The notes under the pieces: generated by a model
Database searches by the model: none
Told to the model about the DNA's origin: nothing
What the model saw: only the letters and a program-made list of their open reading frames with translations
Made by a program: the position numbers and the translations under genes
Part shown: one piece after another, positions 7,501-15,642 of the stretch
How the letters are laid out: every line of letters begins with the position of its first letter
How positions within the stretch are numbered: position 1 is the first letter of the stretch
Assembly: GCF_004366595.1 (NCBI RefSeq)
Contig: NZ_SORE01000033.1
Span: forward strand, 1 to 61,591
Reading direction: 5' to 3'
DNA: 61,591 nt
Source of the DNA: Paraburkholderia rhizosphaerae
Lineage (GTDB): Bacteria > Pseudomonadota > Gammaproteobacteria > Burkholderiales > Burkholderiaceae

Positions 7501-9999
7501 GACCGCGCGGTCGGCGCTATCGAGCGTCGTGCACACGTCGATGCGCAAGCTGGCGACCTGTGCGACTTCGACGGGCGTCGCGGTGCGATCCGACAATGCG
7601 GCTAATCTCTCGTCGGCCTTCGCGAGCTTGCCGGTTAGAAACTCACACGCGGCCCGGTTCAGCTCCAGCGCGAAACGCTGCGCGTGCCGGCGTTTCCAGC
7701 CATCGTCGGATAGCAGTTCGGCACCGGTGTTCAGGTAGGTCAGTGCGGAGCCGTAAGCCGTCGCCGACCTGGCGCGCTGTCCGGCGATCAGATTCAGATC
7801 GGCGACGTGATCGCGTTCTTCCTGTTGCGTGATCAGCGCCGCGCCGCGGTTTAGCTGATGCACGATTTCGAAAATCATGTCCTCGAGCTTTTCCGGCGGA
7901 GTTTGCGCGGCGAGCAGCCGGCCGATCCGCAGATGCGCTTCGGCGCGCATAGCGGGGGGAATCAGCGAATAGGCGGCCTCCTGAATCCGGTCGTGAGCGA
8001 AACGGTATGTGCCGTCGAGACGCTCGACCAGTTCCTGACAAAGCGCTGTCCATAGCGCCGCGTGCACCTGCGCGTCCGGAATATCGAGCACGGTCGACAG
8101 CGTCTGGACAGCGGCGACATTGCCGAAGCACGCGAAATGCTGCAATGCCTGTTGCGTGTCGGCGGGCAGGCGGTTCAGCTTGCCGACCATCAGGTCGACC
8201 ACATTGTCCGCGTAGCGCTTCGTATCGATACCTTCGAGTTCCCACGACCAGCACGCCGCGTGATGATCGAAGCGAAGCCGTCCCTCTTCCGCGAGCGCGA
8301 ACAGAAACTGGATGACGAAAAAGGGATTGCCGCCGGTGTTCTCATCCACTCGCGCCGCGAGCGGCGCGATGCGTTCCCGATCGCTGCAAAGAGCGTCCGC
8401 GGTAAATTGCCGGATATGCTCCGGCGCCAGCGGCGCGAGCCGGATTTCCTCGATTCGGGCGCCCGATTTCCGGATCTCGTCAAGCTTGCCCGTGAGCGGA
8501 TGCCGCGCGTCGACTTCATTTTCCCGATACGCGCCGATCAACAGCAGATATTGAACATCGGAGCCGGTCAGCAGCTCGGGCAACAGGTCGAGCGTGGCGG
8601 CGTCGAGCCACTGCAGATCGTCGAGAAACAGCGCGAGCGGGTGTTCACGACGCGCGAAGACGCCGAGAAAACGGCGGAATACCAGCTGAAAACGCCGTTG
8701 CGCCTGGTGGGGCTCGAGCTCGGGAACCGGCGGCGGGTCGCCGATGATCAGTTTCAGTTCGGGGATCAGGTCGGTGATCAGCCGCGCGTTAGGCTCGAGC
8801 GCGGCCAGCAGCGCGCGCCGCCAACTGTCGAGCTCGGCGTCGCGCTTGCCCAGCAGTGGCCACACCAACCCCTGAAAAGCCTGGACGACCGTGGAATATG
8901 GAATGTCGCGCTTGTACTGGTCAAGCTTGCCTGATGCGAACAAACCCCGCGGCGGAACCAGCACCCGCGGCAGTTCATTGACCACCGACGACTTACCGAT
9001 GCCTGAATAGCCCGACACCAGCACGAGTTCCGGTGTACCGGTTCTGGCGAGACGGTCAAACGCCGCGAGCAGCCTGCCGACCTCGTGCTCGCGCCCATAC
9101 AGCTTCTCGGGAATCACCAGACGATCGGGTTTGTCATGCTCGCCCAGCGTGAAATCATCGATCCGATGTTGACGCTCCCAGTCGGCAAGGCAGCGCTTCA
9201 GGTCGCGTTCGACACCTGCCGCTGTCTGGTAGCGCTCTTCCGCGGTCTTGGTCAGCAGCTTCATCACGATGCGCGAGAGCATCGGCGGCACATCGGCCGA
9301 CCGCGCGTTCGGCGGCACCGGGTTGCGCGCGATATGGCAGTGCACCCATTCCATCGCGTCGGTTGCCGCGAAAGGCAGTACACCCGTGAGCATCTGATAG
9401 AGAATGACGCCCAGCGAATACAGGTCGCTGCGCGAATCGATCGAGCGGTTCATCCGGCCGGTCTGCTCGGGCGCCATGTACGCAAGCGTGCCGGAGATGG
9501 TCTCGGGTATCTGCGGCGCCTGGCGCTCGCGCGGCAGGCGGGAGCAGATGCCGAAGCCTGTGAGCCTCACCTGGCCGTCCGCGCAATGGACAAGAATGTT
9601 GGCCGGTTTCAGGTCCTTATGGATGAGACCGCGCCGATGAACGTTGCCTAGCGCGGCCGCGATACCCGCGGCAACGCTCAGGACCTTGCCGACGTCCATC
9701 GGCTCGCCGAGCAATCGCGCCAGCGGTTCACCGCCCGCATCCTCCAGCACGAGCACGTTCTGGCCGCCGTCGCTCGAAAGCGACAACGGTCGCGCGGCCC
9801 ATGCGCCGTCGAGTTCGTCCTTCAGCCTTAATTCGTGCGCGAGGCGATCAAGGCTGGCGGGCGAGGGACGTTCGGCGGCCGGACGTGCGAGCAGCACGGT
9901 ATCGTTGCCACCGCCGCGCGGGCGCGGCCCGCGGCACAAGATGCGCTCGCCGTCATCCCACAGCACCTGGAGATTGTTATTCATGGGCAGTCGAACCAT
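4492..9999 (-). CDS. trifunctional protein: Ser/Thr kinase-like + AAA ATPase + GAF/PAS sensor histidine kinase
   Basis: This 1835-residue protein begins with a protein-kinase fold (about 10-275: HKDLKPAN at 127-134, APE at 176-178). An AAA ATPase of the PknK/MalT type follows, with Walker A GYSGIGKSS at 330-338 and a Walker B around LFLDDLQWLD. Next come a long helical repeat region, a GAF domain, a PAS domain (FVWNIDGDILEAND) and a C-terminal histidine kinase with phospho-acceptor SIAHEVNQP (His about 1623), NAIE N-box, DSGPG and GLGMGLS. No membrane segment is seen, so it is probably cytoplasmic. The kinase DFG is replaced by GFG and no clear P-loop glycines are present, so Ser/Thr kinase activity is doubtful. 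An ATG at 9984 is an alternative start. No response regulator lies alongside. Confidence 0.92.
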   Translation of the reverse strand: MVRLPMNNNLQVLWDDGERILCRGPRPRGGGNDTVLLARPAAERPSPASLDRLAHELRLKDELDGAWAARPLSLSSDGGQNVLVLEDAGGEPLARLLGEPMDVGKVLSVAAGIAAALGNVHRRGLIHKDLKPANILVHCADGQVRLTGFGICSRLPRERQAPQIPETISGTLAYMAPEQTGRMNRSIDSRSDLYSLGVILYQMLTGVLPFAATDAMEWVHCHIARNPVPPNARSADVPPMLSRIVMKLLTKTAEERYQTAAGVERDLKRCLADWERQHRIDDFTLGEHDKPDRLVIPEKLYGREHEVGRLLAAFDRLARTGTPELVLVSGYSGIGKSSVVNELPRVLVPPRGLFASGKLDQYKRDIPYSTVVQAFQGLVWPLLGKRDAELDSWRRALLAALEPNARLITDLIPELKLIIGDPPPVPELEPHQAQRRFQLVFRRFLGVFARREHPLALFLDDLQWLDAATLDLLPELLTGSDVQYLLLIGAYRENEVDARHPLTGKLDEIRKSGARIEEIRLAPLAPEHIRQFTADALCSDRERIAPLAARVDENTGGNPFFVIQFLFALAEEGRLRFDHHAACWSWELEGIDTKRYADNVVDLMVGKLNRLPADTQQALQHFACFGNVAAVQTLSTVLDIPDAQVHAALWTALCQELVERLDGTYRFAHDRIQEAAYSLIPPAMRAEAHLRIGRLLAAQTPPEKLEDMIFEIVHQLNRGAALITQQEERDHVADLNLIAGQRARSATAYGSALTYLNTGAELLSDDGWKRRHAQRFALELNRAACEFLTGKLAKADERLAALSDRTATPVEVAQVASLRIDVCTTLDSADRAVAVCLDYLRQIGIEWPAHPADDEVRREYEHIWSVLGERTIEDLVHLPPMHDQVSLGTVNVLIKCWPAAFHTDPNLACLMTCKAVSLSLECGNCDASCTTYVMLGRIAGSRFGDYRAGFRFGQLGYELVGKRGGGRLEASTYVYYSAFVLRWMKHVRACRDVLQRAFEAANRIGDLTAAAYACNNLNSDLLFAGEPLQAVQREAESGLAFAQKTRFGLVIDIIDTQLSLVRTLRGATQRFGCLDDRQFSEARAERHLSSNPALAIAACWYWIRKLQARYMAGDHAAAMDAASRAQPLLWTSSSFFEEAEYHFYGALARAAWYDRAARSEQPQVLSSVVEHHRQLEVWAKHCPENFADRAALVGAEIARIEQREGDAMRLYEQAIHFAQESGFVHNEALANELASRFYAACGLAKVARLYLQDARYLYLRWGADGKVRQLEEQSPQLRAEAFAPGPTGTIGAPVEHLDLATVIKVSQAVSGDIVLDKLIEMVMRTAIEQAGAERGLLILPDGGELRIVAEASTDSEKFVVDLRDEPVEPLALPESVLHYVLRTQETVILDDAASHPRFARDNYIVEHGARSVLCLPLVNQGRLKGALYLENNLTTRAFTPGRITVLSLVVSQAAIALENARLYRNVAEREARIRRLVDADIIGIFVWNIDGDILEANDAFLRMLGYARDDVMLGKMRWTSLTPAEWHSVDEQATRDIMVNGRAQPYEKEYLRKDGSRVPIMIGPASFDAGGKEGVAFVLDLTARKQAEREARDSERRYREMQSELAHASRVATMGQLTASIAHEVNQPIAATVTNAQAALRWLDAQPPDFDEVRQALSRIVNEVNRTKQVIGRIRALLKKAPPTKERVDMNRAIHEVVELVHGEAIKHGITIRTQLADGLPLIDGDRVELQQVLLNLIINAIEAVSSAGDGPREVCVCDQNTETDAILVCVRDSGPGLGSESAEHLFAPFYSTKPSGLGMGLSICRSIIDAHGGRLWASANEPRGAVFQFTLPVR

Positions 10000-10550
10000 G
10001 CGAATGGATCTTTTGCTGCGTTCAAGCCGGGCCGTGGATGGGGCAAGCGCTCAGGTTGGGATCGATACACCGGACTTGCGGGAATCAACGCGCAGGCATC
10101 CGGAAAGCATCGCATTTTGACGGCGAAGATGCCATCCGGATTGACCAAGGGGAGGGGGTGTTCTTACGCTGTCGCGGTGTCCGGAGATTGCAAACGCCCG
10201 TTCGTTATTCTTTACGTCGGACGAAACGATTGCACGGTTTGTGCCACAAGATAACTTAAAGCGCGCGTGAATAACGCATGCATATTGCGAGCTGTCAGCA
10301 GATTGTTTGGCAATACAGAACGGCGATAGACACGCGGATAGCAAAGCACAGATATCGACACGCGGCGCAGGTCGCTTGACCTTCAGCGGATAATTTCTGC
10401 CCAGTTGACCTGTTCGCGCCATTGCGACGTCAGAATTTTGACGCCCATGTCAAATGATGCGCTCCATCATTCATGATAGACAGGCGTGCCGCACACGATT
10501 GCCCGATGCTGCGACCGACCGTGATAGCGGCGACGCCCTGTGACGCGTTT
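10000..10550. other. intergenic region upstream of the trifunctional kinase
   Basis: About 550 bases between two minus-strand genes. The open frames here show no domain or ribosome site. It presumably contains the kinase promoter and the 3' flank of the RcnB-like gene. I see no clear terminator or repeat. Confidence 0.4.
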
Positions 10551-10868
10551 TTACTTCACACCGGGCACGATCTTCGAGATTTTCCAGTTCTGGTTGGCGA
10601 GCACGTAGTCGCCGTTGATCCCGAGCCATTTCTGCCCCCGTCCTGCCGCGCTCAGGCTATGGTCCTGCGGCCGATCAATCACATAAATCCTGTCGCGGTA
10701 GTATGCAGGCACCAGCTGTCCGGTTTTCCAGTCCTTGCTTGGAATACTCGGCATCACCTGCTGACGGGGGAAGCCCTGGTCGCCGGCTGGCCCGGTCTGC
10801 GCGAACGCTGCAGGTGCAACGCCGACCAGTAGCGCAGCGATAATGGAAAGAACAAATTGGCTTTTCAT
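10551..10868 (-). CDS. RcnB-family periplasmic protein
   Basis: The 105-residue protein has a signal peptide (about residues 1-23, ending AAFAQ). Its C-terminal half carries the RcnB pattern: YYRDRIYVIDRPQDHSL, then GQKWLGINGDYVLAN. Named members help nickel/cobalt homeostasis in the enterobacterial periplasm, but the family is large in Burkholderia and most members are uncharacterised. No RcnA exporter is nearby, so metal handling is inferred only from the family. Confidence 0.75.
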   Translation of the reverse strand: MKSQFVLSIIAALLVGVAPAAFAQTGPAGDQGFPRQQVMPSIPSKDWKTGQLVPAYYRDRIYVIDRPQDHSLSAAGRGQKWLGINGDYVLANQNWKISKIVPGVK

Positions 10869-11266
10869 GATCCGATCTCCCGAGGAAAGACGACGTTGAT
10901 GTCACGCATAAGCAGCGGTTCCTTCGGCACTGGAACGTCCTGAAAGCAATGTCGCCCGACCGCGCAAACATGCTCTTCTAACATAGGCAATCGCTCAAGA
11001 TAAAGAAAATTAAGCGTGTGCATTGCCAATCAATAGTATTAAATAGAACTCCGACTTCAAGAAGTTTTCGATCTACCGGCCTGTGAGAACGCGCAGTAAT
11101 TCGCTGTGGATAATTGAAAACATTACCTGTCGGATTACCGCAGGGAGTTCAGGGGTAAAGCATTAAGCGTGCTTCGAGCCGGGGCCGCGCATCCAGGGGG
11201 ACCGGAATCACAGTTTGAGTGAATATCGCCTGCGCCGATCAGACTCATGCGTGACGCGCCACCTCT
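10869..11266. other. intergenic region before the RND efflux operon
   Basis: About 400 bases between the divergent RcnB-like gene and the efflux operon. The stretch 10980-11130 is A/T-rich and a plausible two-way promoter region. No regulator gene accompanies the efflux operon here, and I see no clear operator palindrome. Confidence 0.4.
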
Positions 11267-12439
11267 GTGGAGCCTCGAGTGCCAGACTGCGAACTCAGAC
11301 GCTATCGCCCCTGCTTGCTCGTCGTCGCGACGTCGTTGCTGCTCGCCGGCTTCGGATGTCGCGACCGGCAAGTCGCAAGCGCCGTCGCACCACCGCCGCC
11401 GAGCGTGCTGGTCGAAACGGTCGATGCGCAATCCATTCCACGGGTGGTCGAGCTACCCGGGCGCATCGAAGCGATCCGGACGGCGGAGGTTCGCGCGCGT
11501 GTCGATGGCATCGTCGAGCGGCGTCTCTATGAAGAGGGCACCGACGTCCGCGCCGGAACGCCGCTCTTTCTTATCGATCCACGCGATTACCAGGCTGCAT
11601 TGCAGCAAGCGCAAGCGGCGCTGGATCGCGCGCAGGCGGTGCAGCGCAATGCGACTTCCGAGGTTGCGCGATTCAAGCCGCTGGTCGCGCGTCAGGTGGT
11701 CAGCGCTCAGGAATACGAGGCGGCACTGGCTGCGATGCAGCAGGCCGACGCGAACGTGTCCGACGCGCGCGCGGCGCTCACGCTGGCCCGCTTGAGGCTC
11801 GAGCGCTGCACGGTGCGTGCGCCGATCGCGGGACGGGTAGGGCGTGCGCTCGTCACCGAAGGTGCATTGGTCAGCGCAGCCGGCGCGACGTTGCTCACGC
11901 AGATCAACCAGCTGACACCGGTGAATGCGGTCTTTACGCAATCGAACCTTTCACTGCTGGAATTACGCAGACAGTTCAAGTCGGGCGCCATCGCGGCGCC
12001 TGCCGCGGACCGCGTGCAGGTCCGGCTGACGCTTGCGAACGGCGACGAATACAAGGAGCCGGGGGTGCTCGACTTCACCGATCTCGTCGTCGAACCGTCG
12101 ACCGGCACGCAGGTTCTGCGTGCGCGCTTTGACAATGCGTCGCGCGTACTGCTGCCGGGACAGTTCGTGCGCGGGCGCATCGAGATCGGCACGATACCGA
12201 ACGGCCTTGTCGTACCCGCGCGCGCCGTGCAATTCGACAACAATGCGACAAGCCTTTCGATTGTCGCTGACGATGGCACCGTGGTTCGCCGCAATGTCGT
12301 GCTGGGCCAGCAGCAAGCGGGACTATGGGTCGTCAAGGATGGGCTGGAGCCGGGCGAGCGTGTGATCGTCGACGGCTGGCAGCGCGTTCAGCCGGGACAG
12401 CGTGTGGACGCGCATCCGGTTCCAGCCGGCCACTCCTGA
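11267..12439 (+). CDS. RND efflux periplasmic adaptor (membrane fusion protein)
   Basis: The 390-residue adaptor has a lipoprotein-type signal (LLLAGFGC near residue 30) and the HlyD/AcrA order: a beta-barrel/lipoyl start (VVELPGRIEAIRTAEVRARV), an alpha-helical hairpin with QAALQQAQAALDRA, the second lipoyl half (APIAGRVGRALVTEGALV) and a barrel domain with GLVVPARAVQ. It bridges the inner-membrane pump and the outer-membrane channel. A GTG at 11279, preceded at a good distance by GGAG, may be the real start. It is first of three genes; the pump starts 11 bases after its stop. Confidence 0.93.
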   Translation: MEPRVPDCELRRYRPCLLVVATSLLLAGFGCRDRQVASAVAPPPPSVLVETVDAQSIPRVVELPGRIEAIRTAEVRARVDGIVERRLYEEGTDVRAGTPLFLIDPRDYQAALQQAQAALDRAQAVQRNATSEVARFKPLVARQVVSAQEYEAALAAMQQADANVSDARAALTLARLRLERCTVRAPIAGRVGRALVTEGALVSAAGATLLTQINQLTPVNAVFTQSNLSLLELRRQFKSGAIAAPAADRVQVRLTLANGDEYKEPGVLDFTDLVVEPSTGTQVLRARFDNASRVLLPGQFVRGRIEIGTIPNGLVVPARAVQFDNNATSLSIVADDGTVVRRNVVLGQQQAGLWVVKDGLEPGERVIVDGWQRVQPGQRVDAHPVPAGHS

Positions 12440-12450
12440 CCGGCGTACCC

Positions 12451-15400
12451 ATGAAGCAATTTTTCGTCTACCGGCCGGTGTTCGCGTGGGTGGTCGCGCT
12501 TTTTGTCACGCTGTTCGGGGCGATCGCGCTGATGCTGTTGCCGATCGAGCAGTACCCGGACGTTGCGCCGCCTTCGTTGACGATATCGGCGGTGTATAGC
12601 GGCGCGGACGCGCAAACGCTGGACCGCACCGTGACGTCGGTCATCGAGGACGAGATGAACGGCGTCGAGAATTTTCTGTACATGTCGTCGGCGAGCCGCT
12701 CGAACGGCACCGCGCAGATCACCGTTACGCTCAAGCCCGGCACCAACCTCGATGTTGCGTTGTCGCAGGTCCAGGATCGGGTAAGCCGTGTCGAACCGCG
12801 GCTTCCGCTCGCGGTCAGGCAGATCGGCGTGCGGGTCACGAAAGCATCCTCGGGCTTTCTGATGCTGGTTGCGCTGCAATCGGTCAGCAATTCGATACCG
12901 GCCGTCGAACTCGGCAACTTTGCCGCGAACAACATCATCAATGAACTGCGGCGCATTCCTGGCGTCGGCGACGCGCAGCTGTTCGGATCGTCGTATGCGA
13001 TGCGCATCTGGATCGATCCAGAAAAACTCGGCGGATTTGGCTTGTCCGCGAATGAAGTGATGGCGGCGATCCAGGAACAGAACAGCCAGACCGCGGGCGG
13101 GGGACTCGGCGAGCAGCCGATTGCGCCGGGTGCGGAGCTCAGCGCGCAGATCATCACGCGGGGCCGCTTTTCGACGCCCGAGCAGTTTCGCGAAATCATC
13201 GTGCGATCGAACCCGGACGGCTCTACCGTGCGCCTGGGCGATGTCGCGCGTGTCGAGCTGGGCAACGATAGCTATGGCTTCAGCTTTCGGGTGAACGGCA
13301 AGGAGTCTGCGGGGATCGCGATCCAGCTCGCGAGCGGCGCGAATGCGCTTGCTGTTGCAACGGCAGTGCGCGAGCGTCTCACGCAACTGCAGTCGAGTTT
13401 TCCGCGCGGCGTTGGATGGGTGGTTCCGTTCGATACGACGCCGTTCATCACGACGTCGTTGAGTGGCGTGTTGCGCAGCATGGTCGAGGCGTTGCTGCTG
13501 GTCACGGTGGTGGTGTTCCTGTTCCTGCAGAAGCTGCGAGCAACGCTGATTCCGACCTTGGTCGTGCCGATCGCACTGGTTGGAGCCTGCGTTGGTATCT
13601 ATCTGTTCGGACTCTCGATCAATCTGCTTTCGCTGTTTGGCATGGTTGTCGCGATCGGCATACTCAACGACGACGCGATCGTCGTGGTGGAAAGCGTCGA
13701 GCGCGTGATCCAGGACGAGGGCCTCGGTTCGCGGCGCGCAACCGTGAAGGCGATTGGACAGATCGCGGGCGCGGTAATCGCGAGCACGCTGGTGCTGGTC
13801 GCGGTGTTCGTTCCGATGGCTTTCTTTCCAGGCTCGACGGGCGCGATCTATCGGCAATTTTCGGTCACGCTAACGGTGTCGATCTTTCTGTCCACGGTGC
13901 TCGCGCTGACGCTGGGTGTGGCGATGTCGGCGACTCTGCTCGGCAACAAGGTGAAGCAAGACAACGGCGAACGCAAGCGTGCGGCGATGCGTTGGCCGGC
14001 TCGCATCCAGCAACGCATTTTCGATGGGTTCAACCGCGGCATGGAGTCTGCCACGGACCGCTACGTGCGCGCGGTGCAGGCGATGCTGCGTACGCCGATA
14101 CGATGGCTCGTGGTTTTCGCGGTCGTCTGCGTAGCGACCGGGTGGCTCTTTACGCAATTGCCGCGCGGCTTTATTCCGAACGAAGACCAGGGATATTTCT
14201 TCATTGCGTATACGGCAGCGCCGGGCGCGACGTCGCAGCGCACGCAGCAGGTCGTCGATCAGGCCGAGGCTTTTCTCAGGCAGCAGCCGCAGGTGCGCAA
14301 TATCGCATCGGTTACCGGTTTCAGCTTTTTCGGCCAGGGACAGTCGGCCGCGATGTCGTTTGTCGATCTGAAACCGTGGTCGGAGCGGCCTGGTACAGCG
14401 AACTCCGCGGCGACGCTGGTCGCGCGTGCGAACGCCGCGTTCCGGAACATCCCGCAGGCGCTCGTGTTCGCGCTCGATCCGCCGGCGATTCCGTCGCTCG
14501 GCAATGCGAGCGGCTTCACGATGAAAATCCTCGACCGCAGCGGCGTCGGCGGCGCGGCGTTGCAGCAGGCGAGCATGCGCATGCTCGCGGAAGCATCGCG
14601 CAGTCCGCTGCTGGTCGGTGTGCGTCCGGACGGCTTGCCGGCCGCGCCGCAACTGTATGTCGATATCGATCGCGTGAAAGCGCGCGCGCTTGGGCTGCAG
14701 ATCGGCCAGGTGAATAGCGCGCTGTCACTCGCGTTCGGCTCGAACTATGTGAACGATTTCGTCTACGAAGGCAACGTGCTGCGCGTGCTGATGCAGGCCG
14801 ATGCCGATCAGCGCATGCGTCCGGAGGATATCGGCGCGATCCGGCTGCGCAACGACGTCGGCGAGATGGTGCCGTTTTCTGCGTTCTCGAGCGTGCACTG
14901 GACCTCGGGGCCGCAGCAGGTCGAACGCTATAACGGCTTTCCGTCCGCGACGATCTCCGGCCAGGCGGCGCCAGGCCGATCGAGCGGTGCGGCGCTGGCG
15001 GAAATGGAGCGTATCGCGGGCACGGTGCTCTCGGGCAACCTGACCTATGAATGGACCGGCACGGCGTTCGAGGAGCAGCAGGCGGCCGGGCAGATCGGCG
15101 CGTTGCTGGTGCTGTCTTTCATCGTGGTTTTTCTGCTGCTGGCGGCGCTGTACGAGAGCTGGGCCATTCCAGTCGCGGTTTTGCTGATCATCCCGCTGGG
15201 CGTGTTGGGCGCTGTTCTGCTAACGACGGCCCGTCAGTTTTCCGCGGATATCTACTTCAATATCGGTCTCGTGACGATCATCGGCCTCGCTGCGAAGAAC
15301 GCGATTCTGATTGTCGAATTCGCGATCAAGGAGGAAGCGGAAGGCCGCGATCCGGTGAGCGCCGCGGTGAACGGCGCTCGCCAGCGGCTGCGGCCTATTT

Positions 15401-15642
15401 TGATGACGAGCGTGACGTTCGTGCTCGGCATGCTGCCGCTGGTGCTCGCGACTGGCGCAGGCGCGGCGGGGCGGCAAGCGGTCGGTACCGGGATTATGGG
15501 CAGCATGCTCACGGCCACGTTGTTCGGCATTTTCTTTACGCCGCTGTTCTATGTGATCGCGCGCAAGTGGCTGAGCCGCAGGCGCGCGCAGGATGACGAC
15601 GACGCGGACGAAGCGCAACTCGCTGGGGAACGCGATGGCTAA
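12451..15642 (+). CDS. RND multidrug efflux pump, HAE1 family (AcrB/MexB type)
   Basis: The start at 12451 gives 1063 residues beginning MKQFFVYRPVFAWVVALF, the classical AcrB-type N-terminus; the open frame further upstream overlaps the adaptor and is not part of the gene. The proton-relay aspartates fall at residues 407-408 in GILNDDAIVVVE, exactly as in AcrB. The family's paired blocks of membrane helices and two large periplasmic loops are present (for example FIPNEDQGYFF in the second half). It takes drugs or solvents from the periplasm and inner leaflet and drives them through the adaptor and channel using the proton gradient. The exact substrates are unknown. Confidence 0.95.
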   Translation: MKQFFVYRPVFAWVVALFVTLFGAIALMLLPIEQYPDVAPPSLTISAVYSGADAQTLDRTVTSVIEDEMNGVENFLYMSSASRSNGTAQITVTLKPGTNLDVALSQVQDRVSRVEPRLPLAVRQIGVRVTKASSGFLMLVALQSVSNSIPAVELGNFAANNIINELRRIPGVGDAQLFGSSYAMRIWIDPEKLGGFGLSANEVMAAIQEQNSQTAGGGLGEQPIAPGAELSAQIITRGRFSTPEQFREIIVRSNPDGSTVRLGDVARVELGNDSYGFSFRVNGKESAGIAIQLASGANALAVATAVRERLTQLQSSFPRGVGWVVPFDTTPFITTSLSGVLRSMVEALLLVTVVVFLFLQKLRATLIPTLVVPIALVGACVGIYLFGLSINLLSLFGMVVAIGILNDDAIVVVESVERVIQDEGLGSRRATVKAIGQIAGAVIASTLVLVAVFVPMAFFPGSTGAIYRQFSVTLTVSIFLSTVLALTLGVAMSATLLGNKVKQDNGERKRAAMRWPARIQQRIFDGFNRGMESATDRYVRAVQAMLRTPIRWLVVFAVVCVATGWLFTQLPRGFIPNEDQGYFFIAYTAAPGATSQRTQQVVDQAEAFLRQQPQVRNIASVTGFSFFGQGQSAAMSFVDLKPWSERPGTANSAATLVARANAAFRNIPQALVFALDPPAIPSLGNASGFTMKILDRSGVGGAALQQASMRMLAEASRSPLLVGVRPDGLPAAPQLYVDIDRVKARALGLQIGQVNSALSLAFGSNYVNDFVYEGNVLRVLMQADADQRMRPEDIGAIRLRNDVGEMVPFSAFSSVHWTSGPQQVERYNGFPSATISGQAAPGRSSGAALAEMERIAGTVLSGNLTYEWTGTAFEEQQAAGQIGALLVLSFIVVFLLLAALYESWAIPVAVLLIIPLGVLGAVLLTTARQFSADIYFNIGLVTIIGLAAKNAILIVEFAIKEEAEGRDPVSAAVNGARQRLRPILMTSVTFVLGMLPLVLATGAGAAGRQAVGTGIMGSMLTATLFGIFFTPLFYVIARKWLSRRRAQDDDDADEAQLAGERDG

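Noticed and set aside
11267..11278. Treating the ATG at 11267 as a certain adaptor start
   Set aside because: GTG at 11279 has better ribosome-site spacing; the choice is left open in the annotation.
12388..13857. Long open frame on minus (489 codons) inside the RND pump gene
   Set aside because: It mirrors the pump coding sequence, is rich in Arg, Asp and His, and has no domain; it is an antisense shadow of a high-GC gene.
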